Source of the DNA: Bradyrhizobium elkanii USDA 76
GTDB lineage: Bacteria > Pseudomonadota > Alphaproteobacteria > Rhizobiales > Xanthobacteraceae
NCBI RefSeq assembly: GCF_023278185.1
Contig: NZ_CP066356.1
Location: 4,332,001 to 4,396,000, forward strand
Direction of reading: 5' to 3'
DNA length: 64,000 nt
This document shows positions 39,228 through 48,260 of the stretch, one piece after another; positions within the stretch are counted from its first letter, which is position 1; each line of letters begins with the position of its first letter. A program made the translations under genes and the position numbers. Under the pieces are notes generated by a model, which was not told the origin of the DNA, ran no database searches, and worked only from the letters and a program-made list of their open reading frames with translations.

Positions 39228-41999
39228 TTATCCTCGTGCCTTGCCGGCGCTTTTCTTCGCGGGCGCTTTCGCTGGTGCCGATGATTTTGCAGGCGACGTC
39301 TTGGCACCGGAAGCGACCGGCGCGCGCGCCTTGCTGGTCGCATCCGTCTTCGGCTTCGCCGCGGCCTTCTTCGATGCAGCCTTCTTGGCGGGCTTGGCCT
39401 CGGCGTCGCCGTCAGTCTCGGTCGCCTGGGACTTGGCTTTCTTCGCCTTGGCAGGCTTTTCCGCCTTCGCCTTCTTGGCCTTCTTGCCGCCGCCCTTGGC
39501 CGCGCGCTCGTCGATCAGCGCGATCGCTTCCGCGAGCGTGATCTGGTCGGGCGTGCGGTCGCTCGGGATCGTCGCGTTGACGCCGCCCGCCGCGACATAG
39601 GCGCCGTAGCGGCCGTTCTTCAGCGCGACCGCGCCGAGCGTCGGGTGATCGCCGAGCGGCTTGCCGGGATCGGCGCCGAAGCGGCGGCCGCTCGGGCCCT
39701 TGGCGATCTTCTCCGCGATCAGCGTGACGGCGCGGTTCAACCCGATGTCGAACACCTCGTCGCCGGCCTCGAGGCTGGCATAGGTCTTCTCGTGCTTGAC
39801 GAACGGCCCGAACCGGCCGAGGCCGGCGGTGATCGGCTGCCCGGTTTCCGGATGCTTGCCGATCTCGCGCGGCAGCGACAGCAGTTTCAGCGCCAGTTCG
39901 AGATCGACATCGGCGGGCGAGGTGCCCTTTGGAATGCCCGCGCGCTTCGGCTTCTCGCCTTCGGCGTAATCCTTCTGCTCGCCGAGCTGGATGTAGGGGC
40001 CGAAGCGGCCGGCCTTCACCGTGACATCGAAGCCGGTGTCGGGATCGGTGCCGAGCACGCGGTCGGCGCTTTCGGCGCTGTCGGCCGCGAGCGGGCGGGT
40101 GTAGCGGCATTCCGGATAGTTCGAGCAGCCAACGAAGGCGCCGAACTTGCCGGCCTTGAGGTTGAGCCGGCCGGTGCCACAGGTCGGGCATTGCCTGACG
40201 TCGCCGCCATCCGCGCGCGGCGGATAGATGTGCGGGCCGAGCATCTCGTCGAGCGCATCGAGCACCTCGGCGACCCGGAGGTCCTTGATGTCGTTGACCG
40301 CGCCGATGAAGCCGCGCCAGAAGTCCTGCAGCACCTGCTGCCAGGCGATCTCGTTGTTGGAGATGCGATCGAGCTGCTCCTCCAGATCGGCGGTGAAGTC
40401 GTACTCGACATAGCGCGAGAAGAAGTTCTCCAGGAACGCGACCACGACGCGGCCCTTGTCCTCGCCGTGCAGCCGCTTCTTCTCGAGCTTGACATAGCCG
40501 CGGTCCTTCAGGACCTGCAGGATCGAGGCGTAGGTCGAGGGGCGGCCGATGCCGAGCTCTTCCATCCGCTTCACCAGCGAGGCTTCCGAGAAGCGCGGCG
40601 GCGGCTCGGTGAAATGCTGGGTGACGGCGAGGCTCTGGCGCTTCACGGCCTCGCCCTCGCTCATCGCGGGCAGGCGGCGCGAATCCTCGTCCTCCTCGTC
40701 GTCGCGGCTTTCCTGATAGAGCGCGAGGAAGCCGTCGAACTTGATGACCTGGCCGGAGGCGCGCAATTCCAGCACACGCGAGCCGGCCTTGGCCTCGATG
40801 TCGACGGTGGTGCGCTCGAGCTCGGCCGACTCCATCTGGCTCGCAATGGTGCGCTTCCAGATCAATTCATAGAGCCGCGCCTGATCGGCATCGAGCCTTC
40901 GGCCGATGGTGGCGGGGCGACGCGACAGATCGGTCGGGCGGATCGCTTCGTGCGCTTCCTGCGCGTTCTTGGCCTTGGCCTGGTACTGCCGCGGGGCGTC
41001 CGGCACATAGGCGTTGCCGTAGTCCTCGCCGATCACCTTGCGCGCCTGCGTGATCGCTTCGGGCGCGATCTGCACGCCGTCGGTTCGCATATAGGTGATG
41101 AGGCCGGTGGTCTCGCCGCCGATGTCGATGCCCTCGTAGAGCCGCTGCGCGATGCGCATGGTGTGCGCCGGCGCGAAGCCGAGCTTGCGGCTTGCTTCCT
41201 GCTGCAGGGTCGAGGTGGTGAAGGGCGCCTGCGGATTGCGCCGAGCCGGCTTGGCCTCGACGGTCGCGACCTTGAACAGGGCGGCCTCGATGGCCTTCTT
41301 GAAATCCTCGGCTTCCGCGCCGGAGCCGATGTCGAGCCGTGCGATCTTCTTGCCGTCGGCGCCGACCAGCCGCGCCTCGAAGGCGTCGCCGCGCGGCGTC
41401 AGGAGCGTCGCGACCAGCGACCAGTACTCCCTCGGCACGAACTTCTCGATCTCGAGCTCGCGGTCGCAGACCAGCCGCAGTGCGACCGATTGCACGCGGC
41501 CGGCGGAGCGGGCGCCGGGCAGCTTGCGCCACAGCACGGGGGAGAGGGTGAAGCCGACCAGATAGTCCAGCGCACGGCGCGCCATATAGGCGTCGACCAG
41601 CGCGCCATCGATCTGGCGCGGCGCCTTCATCGCCTCCGAGACGGCCTGCTTGGTGATGGCGTTGAACACCACGCGCTCGACCTTCTGGTCCTTCAGCGCG
41701 CGCTTCTCCTTCATCACCTCCAGCACGTGCCAGGAGATCGCCTCGCCTTCGCGATCAGGGTCGGTGGCGAGGATCAGGCGGTCGGCCCCCTTGAGCGCCT
41801 TGGCGATGTCGTTGAGCCGGCTCGCGGCCTTGGCATCGACCTCCCAGATCATCTGGAAATTGGCATCGGGATCGACGGAACCATTCTTGGCCGGGAGGTC
41901 GCGAACATGGCCGAACGACGCCAGGACCTCGTAGGAGGACCCCAGATATTTGTTGATCGTCTTGGCCTTGGCCGGCGACTCCACAATGACGATATTCAT
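39228..41999 (-). CDS. topA: DNA topoisomerase I
   Basis: A 923-residue type IA topoisomerase relaxing negative supercoils. It has the Toprim opening MNIVIVESPAKAKTINKYLG, acidic ATDPDREGE, and the active-site tyrosine in GLITYMRTDG. One four-Cys zinc ribbon (CPTCGTG, CSNYPEC) follows the catalytic part, then several topoisomerase C-terminal repeats and a Lys/Ala-rich tail of about 90 residues. It is first in the topA-rnr-DUF983 operon. The 229 bp upstream (42000-42228) hold no gene. Confidence 0.97.
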   Translation of the reverse strand: MNIVIVESPAKAKTINKYLGSSYEVLASFGHVRDLPAKNGSVDPDANFQMIWEVDAKAASRLNDIAKALKGADRLILATDPDREGEAISWHVLEVMKEKRALKDQKVERVVFNAITKQAVSEAMKAPRQIDGALVDAYMARRALDYLVGFTLSPVLWRKLPGARSAGRVQSVALRLVCDRELEIEKFVPREYWSLVATLLTPRGDAFEARLVGADGKKIARLDIGSGAEAEDFKKAIEAALFKVATVEAKPARRNPQAPFTTSTLQQEASRKLGFAPAHTMRIAQRLYEGIDIGGETTGLITYMRTDGVQIAPEAITQARKVIGEDYGNAYVPDAPRQYQAKAKNAQEAHEAIRPTDLSRRPATIGRRLDADQARLYELIWKRTIASQMESAELERTTVDIEAKAGSRVLELRASGQVIKFDGFLALYQESRDDEEDEDSRRLPAMSEGEAVKRQSLAVTQHFTEPPPRFSEASLVKRMEELGIGRPSTYASILQVLKDRGYVKLEKKRLHGEDKGRVVVAFLENFFSRYVEYDFTADLEEQLDRISNNEIAWQQVLQDFWRGFIGAVNDIKDLRVAEVLDALDEMLGPHIYPPRADGGDVRQCPTCGTGRLNLKAGKFGAFVGCSNYPECRYTRPLAADSAESADRVLGTDPDTGFDVTVKAGRFGPYIQLGEQKDYAEGEKPKRAGIPKGTSPADVDLELALKLLSLPREIGKHPETGQPITAGLGRFGPFVKHEKTYASLEAGDEVFDIGLNRAVTLIAEKIAKGPSGRRFGADPGKPLGDHPTLGAVALKNGRYGAYVAAGGVNATIPSDRTPDQITLAEAIALIDERAAKGGGKKAKKAKAEKPAKAKKAKSQATETDGDAEAKPAKKAASKKAAAKPKTDATSKARAPVASGAKTSPAKSSAPAKAPAKKSAGKARG

Positions 42000-42228
42000 G
42001 TCATTCCAATAGCTTACGGGAAAACTTGAAGGCGGATTCCGCTAGACTCGCGGCCCGCCGTGTCGGGGCGAACATGGGTGCTGGGGCGGTCCCTGTCAAA
42101 TCGCCAGATATTGAAGGGCGGGGCCAAGCTGTGGAGTTTCTATCCCAAGGGTTGCAAAATACGCCCTAGAGTTGCGGCGGGAAAGGGCGTATCTCTTTAT
42201 ATATAGGGTGGGAATCGGATTAGGCCTT

Positions 42229-42471
42229 TTGAACAGCACAGGGGGCGGCCGGAAGCGCAAGGCGTCCGGCCGGCGGCGACGACCGGCGGGCGACGAGACA
42301 GCTGGGGAGGGCGGCCCGGACGACGCCCTGGTCCTGATCGGAGCCGCCGCGACCGAACTCGCCAAACTTGCCCGGCGCCACAAATTCGAAGTCCTCGAGC
42401 GCCTGTTCGCGATGGCCCGCCTCGAGGCCGACGAGCAACAGCGTTCGCGCAGCCGGCGGAAGTTGTCGTGA
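42229..42471 (+). CDS. Hypothetical helical protein
   Basis: About 80 residues ending in LIGAAATELAKLARRHKFEVLERLFAMARLEAD, a strong amphipathic helix of a type I associate with small conserved rhizobial proteins. The Arg/Gly-rich front is unreliable: I use TTG 42229, but GTG 42208 is also in frame. It is divergent from topA. Function is unknown. Confidence 0.45.
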   Translation: MNSTGGGRKRKASGRRRRPAGDETAGEGGPDDALVLIGAAATELAKLARRHKFEVLERLFAMARLEADEQQRSRSRRKLS

Positions 42472-42494
42472 GGGGCGCACCCAAACTCTCGCCG

Positions 42495-42598
42495 CGTAGT
42501 CCTGGCGAAAGCCAAGACCATAACCACCGCATTCGGTGATGAACGGGATCGCGGCCCCAGCGTCGCGCAACAACTCTCATTTGGGGTAATGGGTCCCT
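42495..42598. repeat. Palindromic intergenic repeat, GTCCCGGGC-related
   Basis: It shares CCATAACCAC and a GGCCCCAGCGTCGCGCAA-like core with 23346-23477, in the same order. The outer arms are weaker here. Confidence 0.55.
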
Positions 42599-42631
42599 GT
42601 GTCTTGGAAGTGTGTCAGGATGAGGGTGGCG

Positions 42632-43105
42632 CTACGCCGATACGCGCTTTGCCGCTTTCCGCGCAGGCCGCGGCTTCAGAGCGGTGTCGGCCGCGCCAAG
42701 CACGCGTCCATCCTGCGAATAGAGCGCGAGCTTTTTCACCGGCTTGCCCTTGTCGCGGTCGACCAGGATGGTCGCGATCTCGTCCGGATGCTCGTCGAAT
42801 TCCTCGGTCCATTGCCGCAGCGCGACCAGGATCGGAAAGATGCCGTGGCCCTTCGGCGTCAGGACATATTCCTGATAGGCGCTGCCGTCGGAGGCGGGGA
42901 CGGTCTTCAGGATGCCGCGCTCGACCAGCGTGCGCAGCCTTGTGGCAAGGATGTTCTTGGCAAGCCCGAGGCTCGCCTGGAATTCGCCGAAGCGGCGGCG
43001 GCCGAGGCTGGCGTCGCGGATGATCAGGAGCGACCACCAGTCGCCGAACACGTCGAGCGCGCGCGCGACGGGACAGCTGTCGCCTGCAAGGCTGGTTCGT
43101 TTCAC
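42632..43105 (-). CDS. HxlR family transcriptional regulator
   Basis: A 157-residue winged-helix regulator: MKRTSLAGDSCPVARALDVFGDWWSLLI is the HxlR opening with the conserved Cys near the N-terminus, the redox-sensing residue in QorR/YodB-type members. The winged helix (FGEFQASLGLAKNILATRLRTLVERGIL) follows and the tail is basic. GTG start at 43105. It is divergent from an SDR gene with a large inverted repeat between, so autorepression and SDR control are likely. Confidence 0.88.
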   Translation of the reverse strand: MKRTSLAGDSCPVARALDVFGDWWSLLIIRDASLGRRRFGEFQASLGLAKNILATRLRTLVERGILKTVPASDGSAYQEYVLTPKGHGIFPILVALRQWTEEFDEHPDEIATILVDRDKGKPVKKLALYSQDGRVLGAADTALKPRPARKAAKRVSA

Positions 43106-43142
43106 CTACCGTCTCCAGGAATTTGGGCCATCACGACCTTGT

Positions 43143-43200
43143 GTGGTTGCAATATTAAACCGTTTGCCCTAGCTAGGCAATGAAGTTTAATAATGCAACC
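43143..43200. promoter_or_regulatory. Nested inverted repeat, HxlR operator
   Basis: TGGTTGCAATATTAAAC at 43143-43159 is inverted at 43184-43200 with one mismatch in 17. Centred between them is a second dyad, TTGCCCTAGCTAGGCAA (43163-43179). The whole lies between hxlR and the SDR gene. Confidence 0.7.
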
Positions 43201-43214
43201 AACTGGAGGCGGAC

Positions 43215-43988
43215 ATGAGACTGGCGAACAAGACGGCGTTGATCACCGGCGGCAACAGTGGCATCGGGCTCGCGACAGCAAAGCTGTTCGTGGCGGAGGG
43301 CGCCAAGGTCGTCATCACCGGGCGCAACAAGGAGACGCTTGCGGCGGCAGCCAGGGAGCTCGGGCCGAACGCGCTCGCGGTGGCGGCCGATGCCACCGAC
43401 GTCGCGGCGCTGGAAGCCGCGGTGAAGCAGGGCGCCGAGAAGTTCGGCAAGTATGACGTGCTGTTCGCCAATGCCGGTATTCCCGGCCAGACGCCGGTCG
43501 GCGGCACCACGCTGGCCGCATTCGAGAATGTGATCCGCACCAATCTCACCGGCGTGTTCTTCACGGTGCAGGCGGTCGCGCCGTACCTCAACGACGGCGC
43601 GTCGATCATTCTCAACGGCTCGGTGATCTCCGTGCTCGGCAATCCCGGCTATTCGGCCTATGCCGCGAGCAAGGCCGGCGTGCGCGCGATGGCGCGGGTG
43701 ATGGCGTCAGAATTGTCGCCGCGCAACATCCGCGTCAATGTGGTGGCGCCGGGCGCGGTGCGCACCCCGATCTGGGGCGCCGCGATCGCGACGCCGGAGG
43801 CCGAGAAGATCTTCGAGCAGCGGATCGGCAAGACCACGCCGCTCGGGCGGATCGGCGAACCCGATCACATCTCGAAGACCGTGCTGTTCCTGGCGTCCGA
43901 CGACGCCGCGCATGTGCAGGGGCAGGAATTGTTCATCGATGGCGGCGCGACGGCGTCGCCGGCAGGCGCGCCGATCTATCGCGGATAG
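43215..43988 (+). CDS. Short-chain dehydrogenase/reductase
   Basis: A 257-residue classical SDR. It has the cofactor motif TGGNSGIG, the NAG motif (FANAGIPG), the catalytic Ser (NGSVIS), and YAASKAG with Tyr-x-x-x-Lys. The acidic end of beta-2 is replaced by Arg (ITGRNK), favouring NADPH. Divergent from HxlR, which likely senses a reactive carbonyl or quinone; a role in aldehyde or quinone reduction is inferred. GGAGG lies nine bases before the ATG. Confidence 0.92.
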   Translation: MRLANKTALITGGNSGIGLATAKLFVAEGAKVVITGRNKETLAAAARELGPNALAVAADATDVAALEAAVKQGAEKFGKYDVLFANAGIPGQTPVGGTTLAAFENVIRTNLTGVFFTVQAVAPYLNDGASIILNGSVISVLGNPGYSAYAASKAGVRAMARVMASELSPRNIRVNVVAPGAVRTPIWGAAIATPEAEKIFEQRIGKTTPLGRIGEPDHISKTVLFLASDDAAHVQGQELFIDGGATASPAGAPIYRG

Positions 43989-44036
43989 AGCCTTTCCGTT
44001 CCGACTAAATCGGAACGGGGCTCTGGTTTTATTCTG

Positions 44037-44084
44037 ACGCGTTTTCTTCACGCGAACCGGTATCCACTTCGCTCGAAAACGCTC
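44037..44084. repeat. Short palindromic repeat (GCGTTTTC...GAAAACGC type)
   Basis: GACGCGTTTTC and CGAAAACGCTC are inverted around a short loop, in the gap after the SDR gene. A half-copy (GCTCGAAAACGCTTTAG) occurs at about 8091. Confidence 0.6.
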
Positions 44085-44111
44085 TGGTTTGTTTCTCATT
44101 GTAACGAACGG

Positions 44112-44135
44112 CCGGTGTGAAGCGCTTCACACCGG
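44112..44135. promoter_or_regulatory. Perfect 24-bp palindrome with LacI-like core
   Basis: Twelve bases, CCGGTGTGAAGC, are followed exactly by their complement GCTTCACACCGG. The central GAAGCGCTTC is the form of a LacI/GalR operator. It lies about 110 bp before the small membrane ORF at 44243. No LacI-family gene is in this window, so the regulator, if any, is elsewhere; a chance hairpin is also possible. Confidence 0.5.
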
Positions 44136-44242
44136 TCGATTTCGTGCGCGACTATCATCGCGTGTATTGAACCTTTGACGTACTCCCCGGACTCCTGATT
44201 GGGCGGGGAATTTTTCACCACGGAATCATTTGGAGTGCCGCC

Positions 44243-44401
44243 ATGCCGAAAGCAGCCCGCATTTCGACGTCGATCCCGGTTTCGTCCGCATCGGAAAGTT
44301 CGGATACAACGCAGTTCGTAACCGTCGCACTGTTCTCCGGCATCGGCCTGTTGATTTCGCTGGTGGCCGTCATCCTCGGCATTCAGGGCGTCTGGTTCTG
44401 A
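44243..44401 (+). CDS. Small single-pass membrane protein, 52 residues
   Basis: A Ser/Thr-rich 25-residue start is followed by one long hydrophobic helix (FVTVALFSGIGLLISLVAVILGI) and a short tail. TGGAG lies eight bases before the ATG. No homology recognised. The perfect palindrome at 44112-44135 upstream would suit control of this gene. Confidence 0.5.
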   Translation: MPKAARISTSIPVSSASESSDTTQFVTVALFSGIGLLISLVAVILGIQGVWF

Positions 44402-44458
44402 GTTTCTCCACCTGAACGGCCTGCCGCCGCCGGGCGACGGCAGGCGCTTTGAATTACA

Positions 44459-45067
44459 TCAGGCGGCGTTCAGGCTGCCGGCCGCCTGCAGCGCGCCCGC
44501 AACGGCCTTTTCGCGATGCTCGGGGCCGACCTGGATGCCGTCAGCGGGGATGAACTCGACATTCCTGACGCCGATGAAGCCGAACACCCCGCGCAGATAG
44601 GTCTCGAGGTGCTCGAGCGCGGCCATCGGCGTGTCGGCGCCGTAATAACCACCGCGCGAGATCGCGATGATGACGCGCTTGTTGCCGGCCAATCCCTCGA
44701 CGCCGCCGGCGCCGTATTTGAAGGTCTTACCCGCAACCAGGATGCGGTCGATCCAAGCCTTGAGCTGGCTCGGAATCGTGAAATTGTACATGGGCGCACC
44801 GATCACGACGATGTCGGCGGCCAGGAACTCGTCCAGCACCGCCTGGCCGGTCGCGATGTCATCGCGTACCGACGGATCCGGCGCCGCGCCCTGGCTGGCG
44901 GCGAGGTGCAGGCCGGAGAGGTGGGCGAGCGGGGTCTGGCTGAGATCGCGGTAGCTGACGACGAGGCCGGGATTGGCCTGGCGCAGCCGCTCGACGGCGG
45001 CGGCGGAGACCTGGCGGCTGACGGAGTGGGGGCCGAGGACCGAGGAGTCGATGTGCAGAAGTTTCAT
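44459..45067 (-). CDS. azoR: FMN-dependent NADH-azoreductase
   Basis: A 202-residue flavodoxin-fold enzyme reducing azo compounds and quinones. [19 protein letters not shown] is the family FMN-binding opening; [18 protein letters not shown] and ISRGGYYG complete the flavin site. ATG 45067 is used, four codons inside the longer frame. It is divergent from an HxlR gene across about 100 bp, mirroring the HxlR-SDR pair 2 kb away; HxlR proteins commonly control azoR-type quinone reductases. Confidence 0.92.
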   Translation of the reverse strand: MKLLHIDSSVLGPHSVSRQVSAAAVERLRQANPGLVVSYRDLSQTPLAHLSGLHLAASQGAAPDPSVRDDIATGQAVLDEFLAADIVVIGAPMYNFTIPSQLKAWIDRILVAGKTFKYGAGGVEGLAGNKRVIIAISRGGYYGADTPMAALEHLETYLRGVFGFIGVRNVEFIPADGIQVGPEHREKAVAGALQAAGSLNAA

Positions 45068-45073
45068 GGCAGA

Positions 45074-45118
45074 GGTCACCTTTGGTATAGGTTTGTAACT
45101 GGCGCTATATGAGTGACC
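45074..45118. promoter_or_regulatory. Candidate HxlR operator
   Basis: GGTCAC at 45074-45079 is inverted as GTGACC at 45113-45118, with an inner TATAG (45086-45090) and CTATA (45105-45109). Located between azoR and the divergent hxlR gene. Confidence 0.5.
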
Positions 45119-45166
45119 GCCCTAAATCTCCGCAAGAACGCACATTTTTGAAACCCGAGCACACCT

Positions 45167-45577
45167 ATGGAACCCGAGCACATCGATGTAACCGCCGAGA
45201 CCGGCCTGCCGCGTGGTCCCGGGACGCATCAGGACTGCCGCGGCGTGGCCTCCGTGCTGTCGCGGGTCGGCGACAAATGGAGCGTGCTGGTGATCATGCT
45301 GCTGCGCGATGGACCGCGCCGCTTCAACGAGCTGAAGCGCACGATCAACGGCATCTCGCAGCGCATGCTGACCTTGACGCTGCGCGGGCTGGAGCGCGAT
45401 GGCTTGGTGACGCGCACGGTGTTTCCGACCATTCCGCCGCGGGTCGACTACGAACTGACCGATCTCGGGCGCGGACTGGCCGTGCCTGTCATGGCGCTCG
45501 GCGAATGGGCGTTCGCGCATCTGCCGGAGATCGAGGGCGCGCGAAACGACTTCGATGCGCGGAATGCCGAAGGCTGA
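45167..45577 (+). CDS. HxlR family transcriptional regulator
   Basis: A 136-residue winged-helix regulator with the HxlR pattern: a Cys at about 24 (HQDCRGVASVLSRVGDKWSVLV), then RRFNELKRTINGISQRMLTLTLRGLERDGL. It is of the YodB/QorR-like branch in which that Cys senses quinones or diamide. Divergent from azoR, which it likely represses. A second HxlR regulator, for an SDR, lies 2 kb away. Confidence 0.9.
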   Translation: MEPEHIDVTAETGLPRGPGTHQDCRGVASVLSRVGDKWSVLVIMLLRDGPRRFNELKRTINGISQRMLTLTLRGLERDGLVTRTVFPTIPPRVDYELTDLGRGLAVPVMALGEWAFAHLPEIEGARNDFDARNAEG

Positions 45578-45610
45578 GTTCGGAGCCTTCGCGTTCGGAC
45601 AAGTAGACCC

Positions 45611-45738
45611 GTCATCCCCGCGCAAAGGCTTCGCCTTTGTCGCTGGAGGAGCCTGCGTAGCAGGCGTCTCGAAGGATGCACGGCCACCAGTCGGGCCGTC
45701 GATCCTTCGAGACGCGCTGCGCGCTCCACAGGATGACG
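45611..45738. repeat. Palindromic intergenic repeat (GTCATCC type)
   Basis: GTCATCCCC at left and GGATGACGG at right, with the inner CGAAGGATG and ATCCTTCGAGACGCG also seen at 23991-24097. It separates the HxlR gene from converging dprA. Confidence 0.75.
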
Positions 45739-45772
45739 GAGAGGCGTTTGCGCGAGCGAGATATTCAGCTCG

Positions 45773-46888
45773 TCAAATCATCGACACCAGCCCGCCGCTG
45801 TGGCGCTCGAGCCTGCCGGCGAGCTCGAGCTCGAGCAGCACCGCGCGGACCACGGCGGGTGACACATCGGCCATCCGGATCAGATCGTCGATGCTGATCG
45901 GGCTCGGCCCGAGCAGGTCGATGATGCGCTCGCGATTGCCGCTATCGGTGGCAAAGTCCAGCGGCTCGTCGTCCTCGCGCGCGCCAAGCATCACCGGCCG
46001 CTCCATGATCGGCGTCACCGCGCTGACGACGTCGGCGGCTTCGGTGACCAAGGTGGCACCTTGCTTGATCAGGTCGTTGGCGCCGGCGGCACGCGGATCG
46101 ATCGGCGAGCCCGGCACCGCGAACACCTCGCGGCCCTGTTCGGCCGCCATCCGCGCCGTGATCAGCGAGCCCGAGCGATGCGCGGCCTCGACGATCACGA
46201 CGCCGAGCGAGGCGCCCGAAATCAGGCGGTTGCGGCGGGGGAAGTCGCGCGCCCGCGGCACGTGACCGAGCGGCATCTCCGAGATCGCCGCGCCGTGTTC
46301 GAGCAGGGCGGCCAGCAGATCCTCGTGCTCGGGTGGGTAGATCCTGTCGTGGCCGCCGGCCAGCACGGCGACCGTGCCGCTCGCGACGGTGGCGCGATGC
46401 GCCGCCTGATCGATGCCGCGGGCGAGGCCGGAGATCACGACAAAGCCGGCATCGCCGAGATCGCGCGCAAGGGTGCCTGCAAATTTCAGCCCGGCGCCGG
46501 AGGCGTTGCGGGAGCCGACGATCGCGATCATCGGCCGCATCAGGACCTCGCGCGCGCCGCGCACGGCAAGCAGTGGCGGCGCGTCGTCGATGGTGGCAAG
46601 CCGCGCCGGATAGTGCGCTTCCTCCGGTGCGACGAGATCGATGCCGAACCTGCGGCAGGCCGCGAGCTCGGCAGCAGCATCGGCCTCGCTGCAGATGCGT
46701 CCGGGGCCGGATGCGCCGCCGCGGCGCGCGAGGTCAGGCAGGCGCTCCAGCGCATGCGCCGCATCGCCAAAATGGCGGAGCAGCGATGCAAAGGTGCGCG
46801 GGCCGACATTGTCGGAGCGGATCAGCCGCAGGCGGTTGAGCCGTTCGGTGTCGGTGAGTTTTGCGGGGCTGGGCGAGCGGTCATGCAT
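45773..46888 (-). CDS. dprA: DNA-processing protein DprA
   Basis: A 371-residue protein that loads RecA on incoming single-stranded DNA in transformation. The Rossmann-like Smf domain is clear ([52 protein letters not shown]), followed by a C-terminal winged helix ([24 protein letters not shown]). Starting at 46888 is one option; the ATG at 46909 adds seven residues. It is alone, which is typical outside naturally competent species. Confidence 0.93.
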   Translation of the reverse strand: MHDRSPSPAKLTDTERLNRLRLIRSDNVGPRTFASLLRHFGDAAHALERLPDLARRGGASGPGRICSEADAAAELAACRRFGIDLVAPEEAHYPARLATIDDAPPLLAVRGAREVLMRPMIAIVGSRNASGAGLKFAGTLARDLGDAGFVVISGLARGIDQAAHRATVASGTVAVLAGGHDRIYPPEHEDLLAALLEHGAAISEMPLGHVPRARDFPRRNRLISGASLGVVIVEAAHRSGSLITARMAAEQGREVFAVPGSPIDPRAAGANDLIKQGATLVTEAADVVSAVTPIMERPVMLGAREDDEPLDFATDSGNRERIIDLLGPSPISIDDLIRMADVSPAVVRAVLLELELAGRLERHSGGLVSMI

Positions 46889-47013
46889 GCGGGGCGCAGC
46901 TTCGCCCAACCTGAGATTGTGATCAACTGCGACATTGGCGCAGCCGCGCGCGACGCGCTAAAAGCGCTTGCCAAGAAGCCGCCAAAAACCGTCAAGAAAC
47001 AGGATGTCCGCCG

Positions 47014-48252
47014 ATGATTTCGCTTGCCGATCTCCAACGCCGCATCGCCTCCGGCGAATTGTCCACCGATGCCGCCATCACGCAGACGCGGGACGCCATC
47101 GCGGCGCAGGACAAAGCCATCGGCGCCTTCGTCCGCCTCGACGAGACGGCGCGTGCGCAGCAAGCCGGGCCGTTGCGCGGGATTGCGGTCGGTATCAAGG
47201 ACATCATCGATACCGCTGACTTCCCGACCGAGATGGGCGCCGCGATCTATCGCGGGCATCAGCCGCGCGCCGACGCGCCGGTCGTGATGGCACTGAAGCA
47301 GGCCGGCGCCACCATCATCGGCAAGACCACCACGACGGCGTTCGCGGCGAACGATCCGACCGCAACGCTCAATCCGCACAATCACGCGCACACGCCGGGC
47401 GGCTCGTCGTCGGGCTCGGCCGCAGCCGTTGCCGCCGGGATGATCCCGCTGGCGCTCGGCACGCAGACCGGCGGCTCGGTGATCCGGCCGGCCTCGTTCT
47501 GCGGCGTCGCCGCGATCAAGCCGAGCTACCGCCTGCTGCCGACCGTCGGCGTGAAATGCTTCTCCTGGACGCTCGACACCGTCGGGCTGTTCGGCGCCGG
47601 CGTGCGCGACGTCGCGCTGGGGCTCGCCGCGATGACCAGGCGGCCTGAGCTGGTGGTTCCGTCAAAGGTTTCCGCGCCGCGCATCGGCGTGGCCACGCAG
47701 GCCTTCGCCGGTTCGCCGGAACCTTCCGGCGCGGAGGCGTTGCAGAAGGCCGCGCGTGCGGCGGAGCAGGCGGGTGCGAGCGTGCGCGAGCTCGCGATGC
47801 CCGAGATCATCGCGGAAGCCTGGCGGATCCATCCGGTGGTGCAGGAGTTCGAGGCGCATCAGTCGTTCGCCTGGGAATACGGCCAGAACTACGACGCGAT
47901 GCCGCCGCTGCTGCGCGGCCGGCTCGACGAGAGCAAGGGCGGCACGCCGGCGGAGTACGACGCGGCGATGGACGTCACGCTGCGCGCGCGGCAGGTGCTG
48001 GCCGCGATCCTCACCGAGGTCGACGTGCTCGTGACGCTGTCGGCGCCGGGCGCGGCGCCCAAGGGTTTGGCGTCGACCGGCGATCCCCGTTACAACCGGC
48101 TCTGGACCTTGATGGGCGTGCCGTGCGTCAACGTGCCGACGCTTGTCGCCGAGGGCCGATTGCCGGTCGGTGTGACCGTGATCGCGGGTTTTGGCGATGA
48201 CGCGAAGGCGCTGGCGGCGGCGAGCTTTGTCGAGGACGCGCTGAAGCGGTAG
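47014..48252 (+). CDS. Amidase (amidase signature family)
   Basis: A 412-residue amidohydrolase. Catalytic Lys62 (VGIKDIID), the cis-Ser of GGSSSGS (131-135) and the nucleophile Ser155 in GTQTGGSVIRP are all present. A short 3' part with two small loops makes it compact for the family. The substrate is not predictable; the nitrilase-aldoxime cluster is 36 kb away, so no link is claimed. It is divergent from dprA and converges on plsY. Confidence 0.9.
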   Translation: MISLADLQRRIASGELSTDAAITQTRDAIAAQDKAIGAFVRLDETARAQQAGPLRGIAVGIKDIIDTADFPTEMGAAIYRGHQPRADAPVVMALKQAGATIIGKTTTTAFAANDPTATLNPHNHAHTPGGSSSGSAAAVAAGMIPLALGTQTGGSVIRPASFCGVAAIKPSYRLLPTVGVKCFSWTLDTVGLFGAGVRDVALGLAAMTRRPELVVPSKVSAPRIGVATQAFAGSPEPSGAEALQKAARAAEQAGASVRELAMPEIIAEAWRIHPVVQEFEAHQSFAWEYGQNYDAMPPLLRGRLDESKGGTPAEYDAAMDVTLRARQVLAAILTEVDVLVTLSAPGAAPKGLASTGDPRYNRLWTLMGVPCVNVPTLVAEGRLPVGVTVIAGFGDDAKALAAASFVEDALKR

Positions 48253-48260
48253 CGGCTGCG

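Noticed and set aside
37170..39284. A 704-codon open frame antisense to rnr
   Set aside because: It mirrors rnr codons and shows no motif.
39645..42029. A 794-codon open frame antisense to topA
   Set aside because: Same cause: a GC-skewed mirror frame of a well-supported gene.
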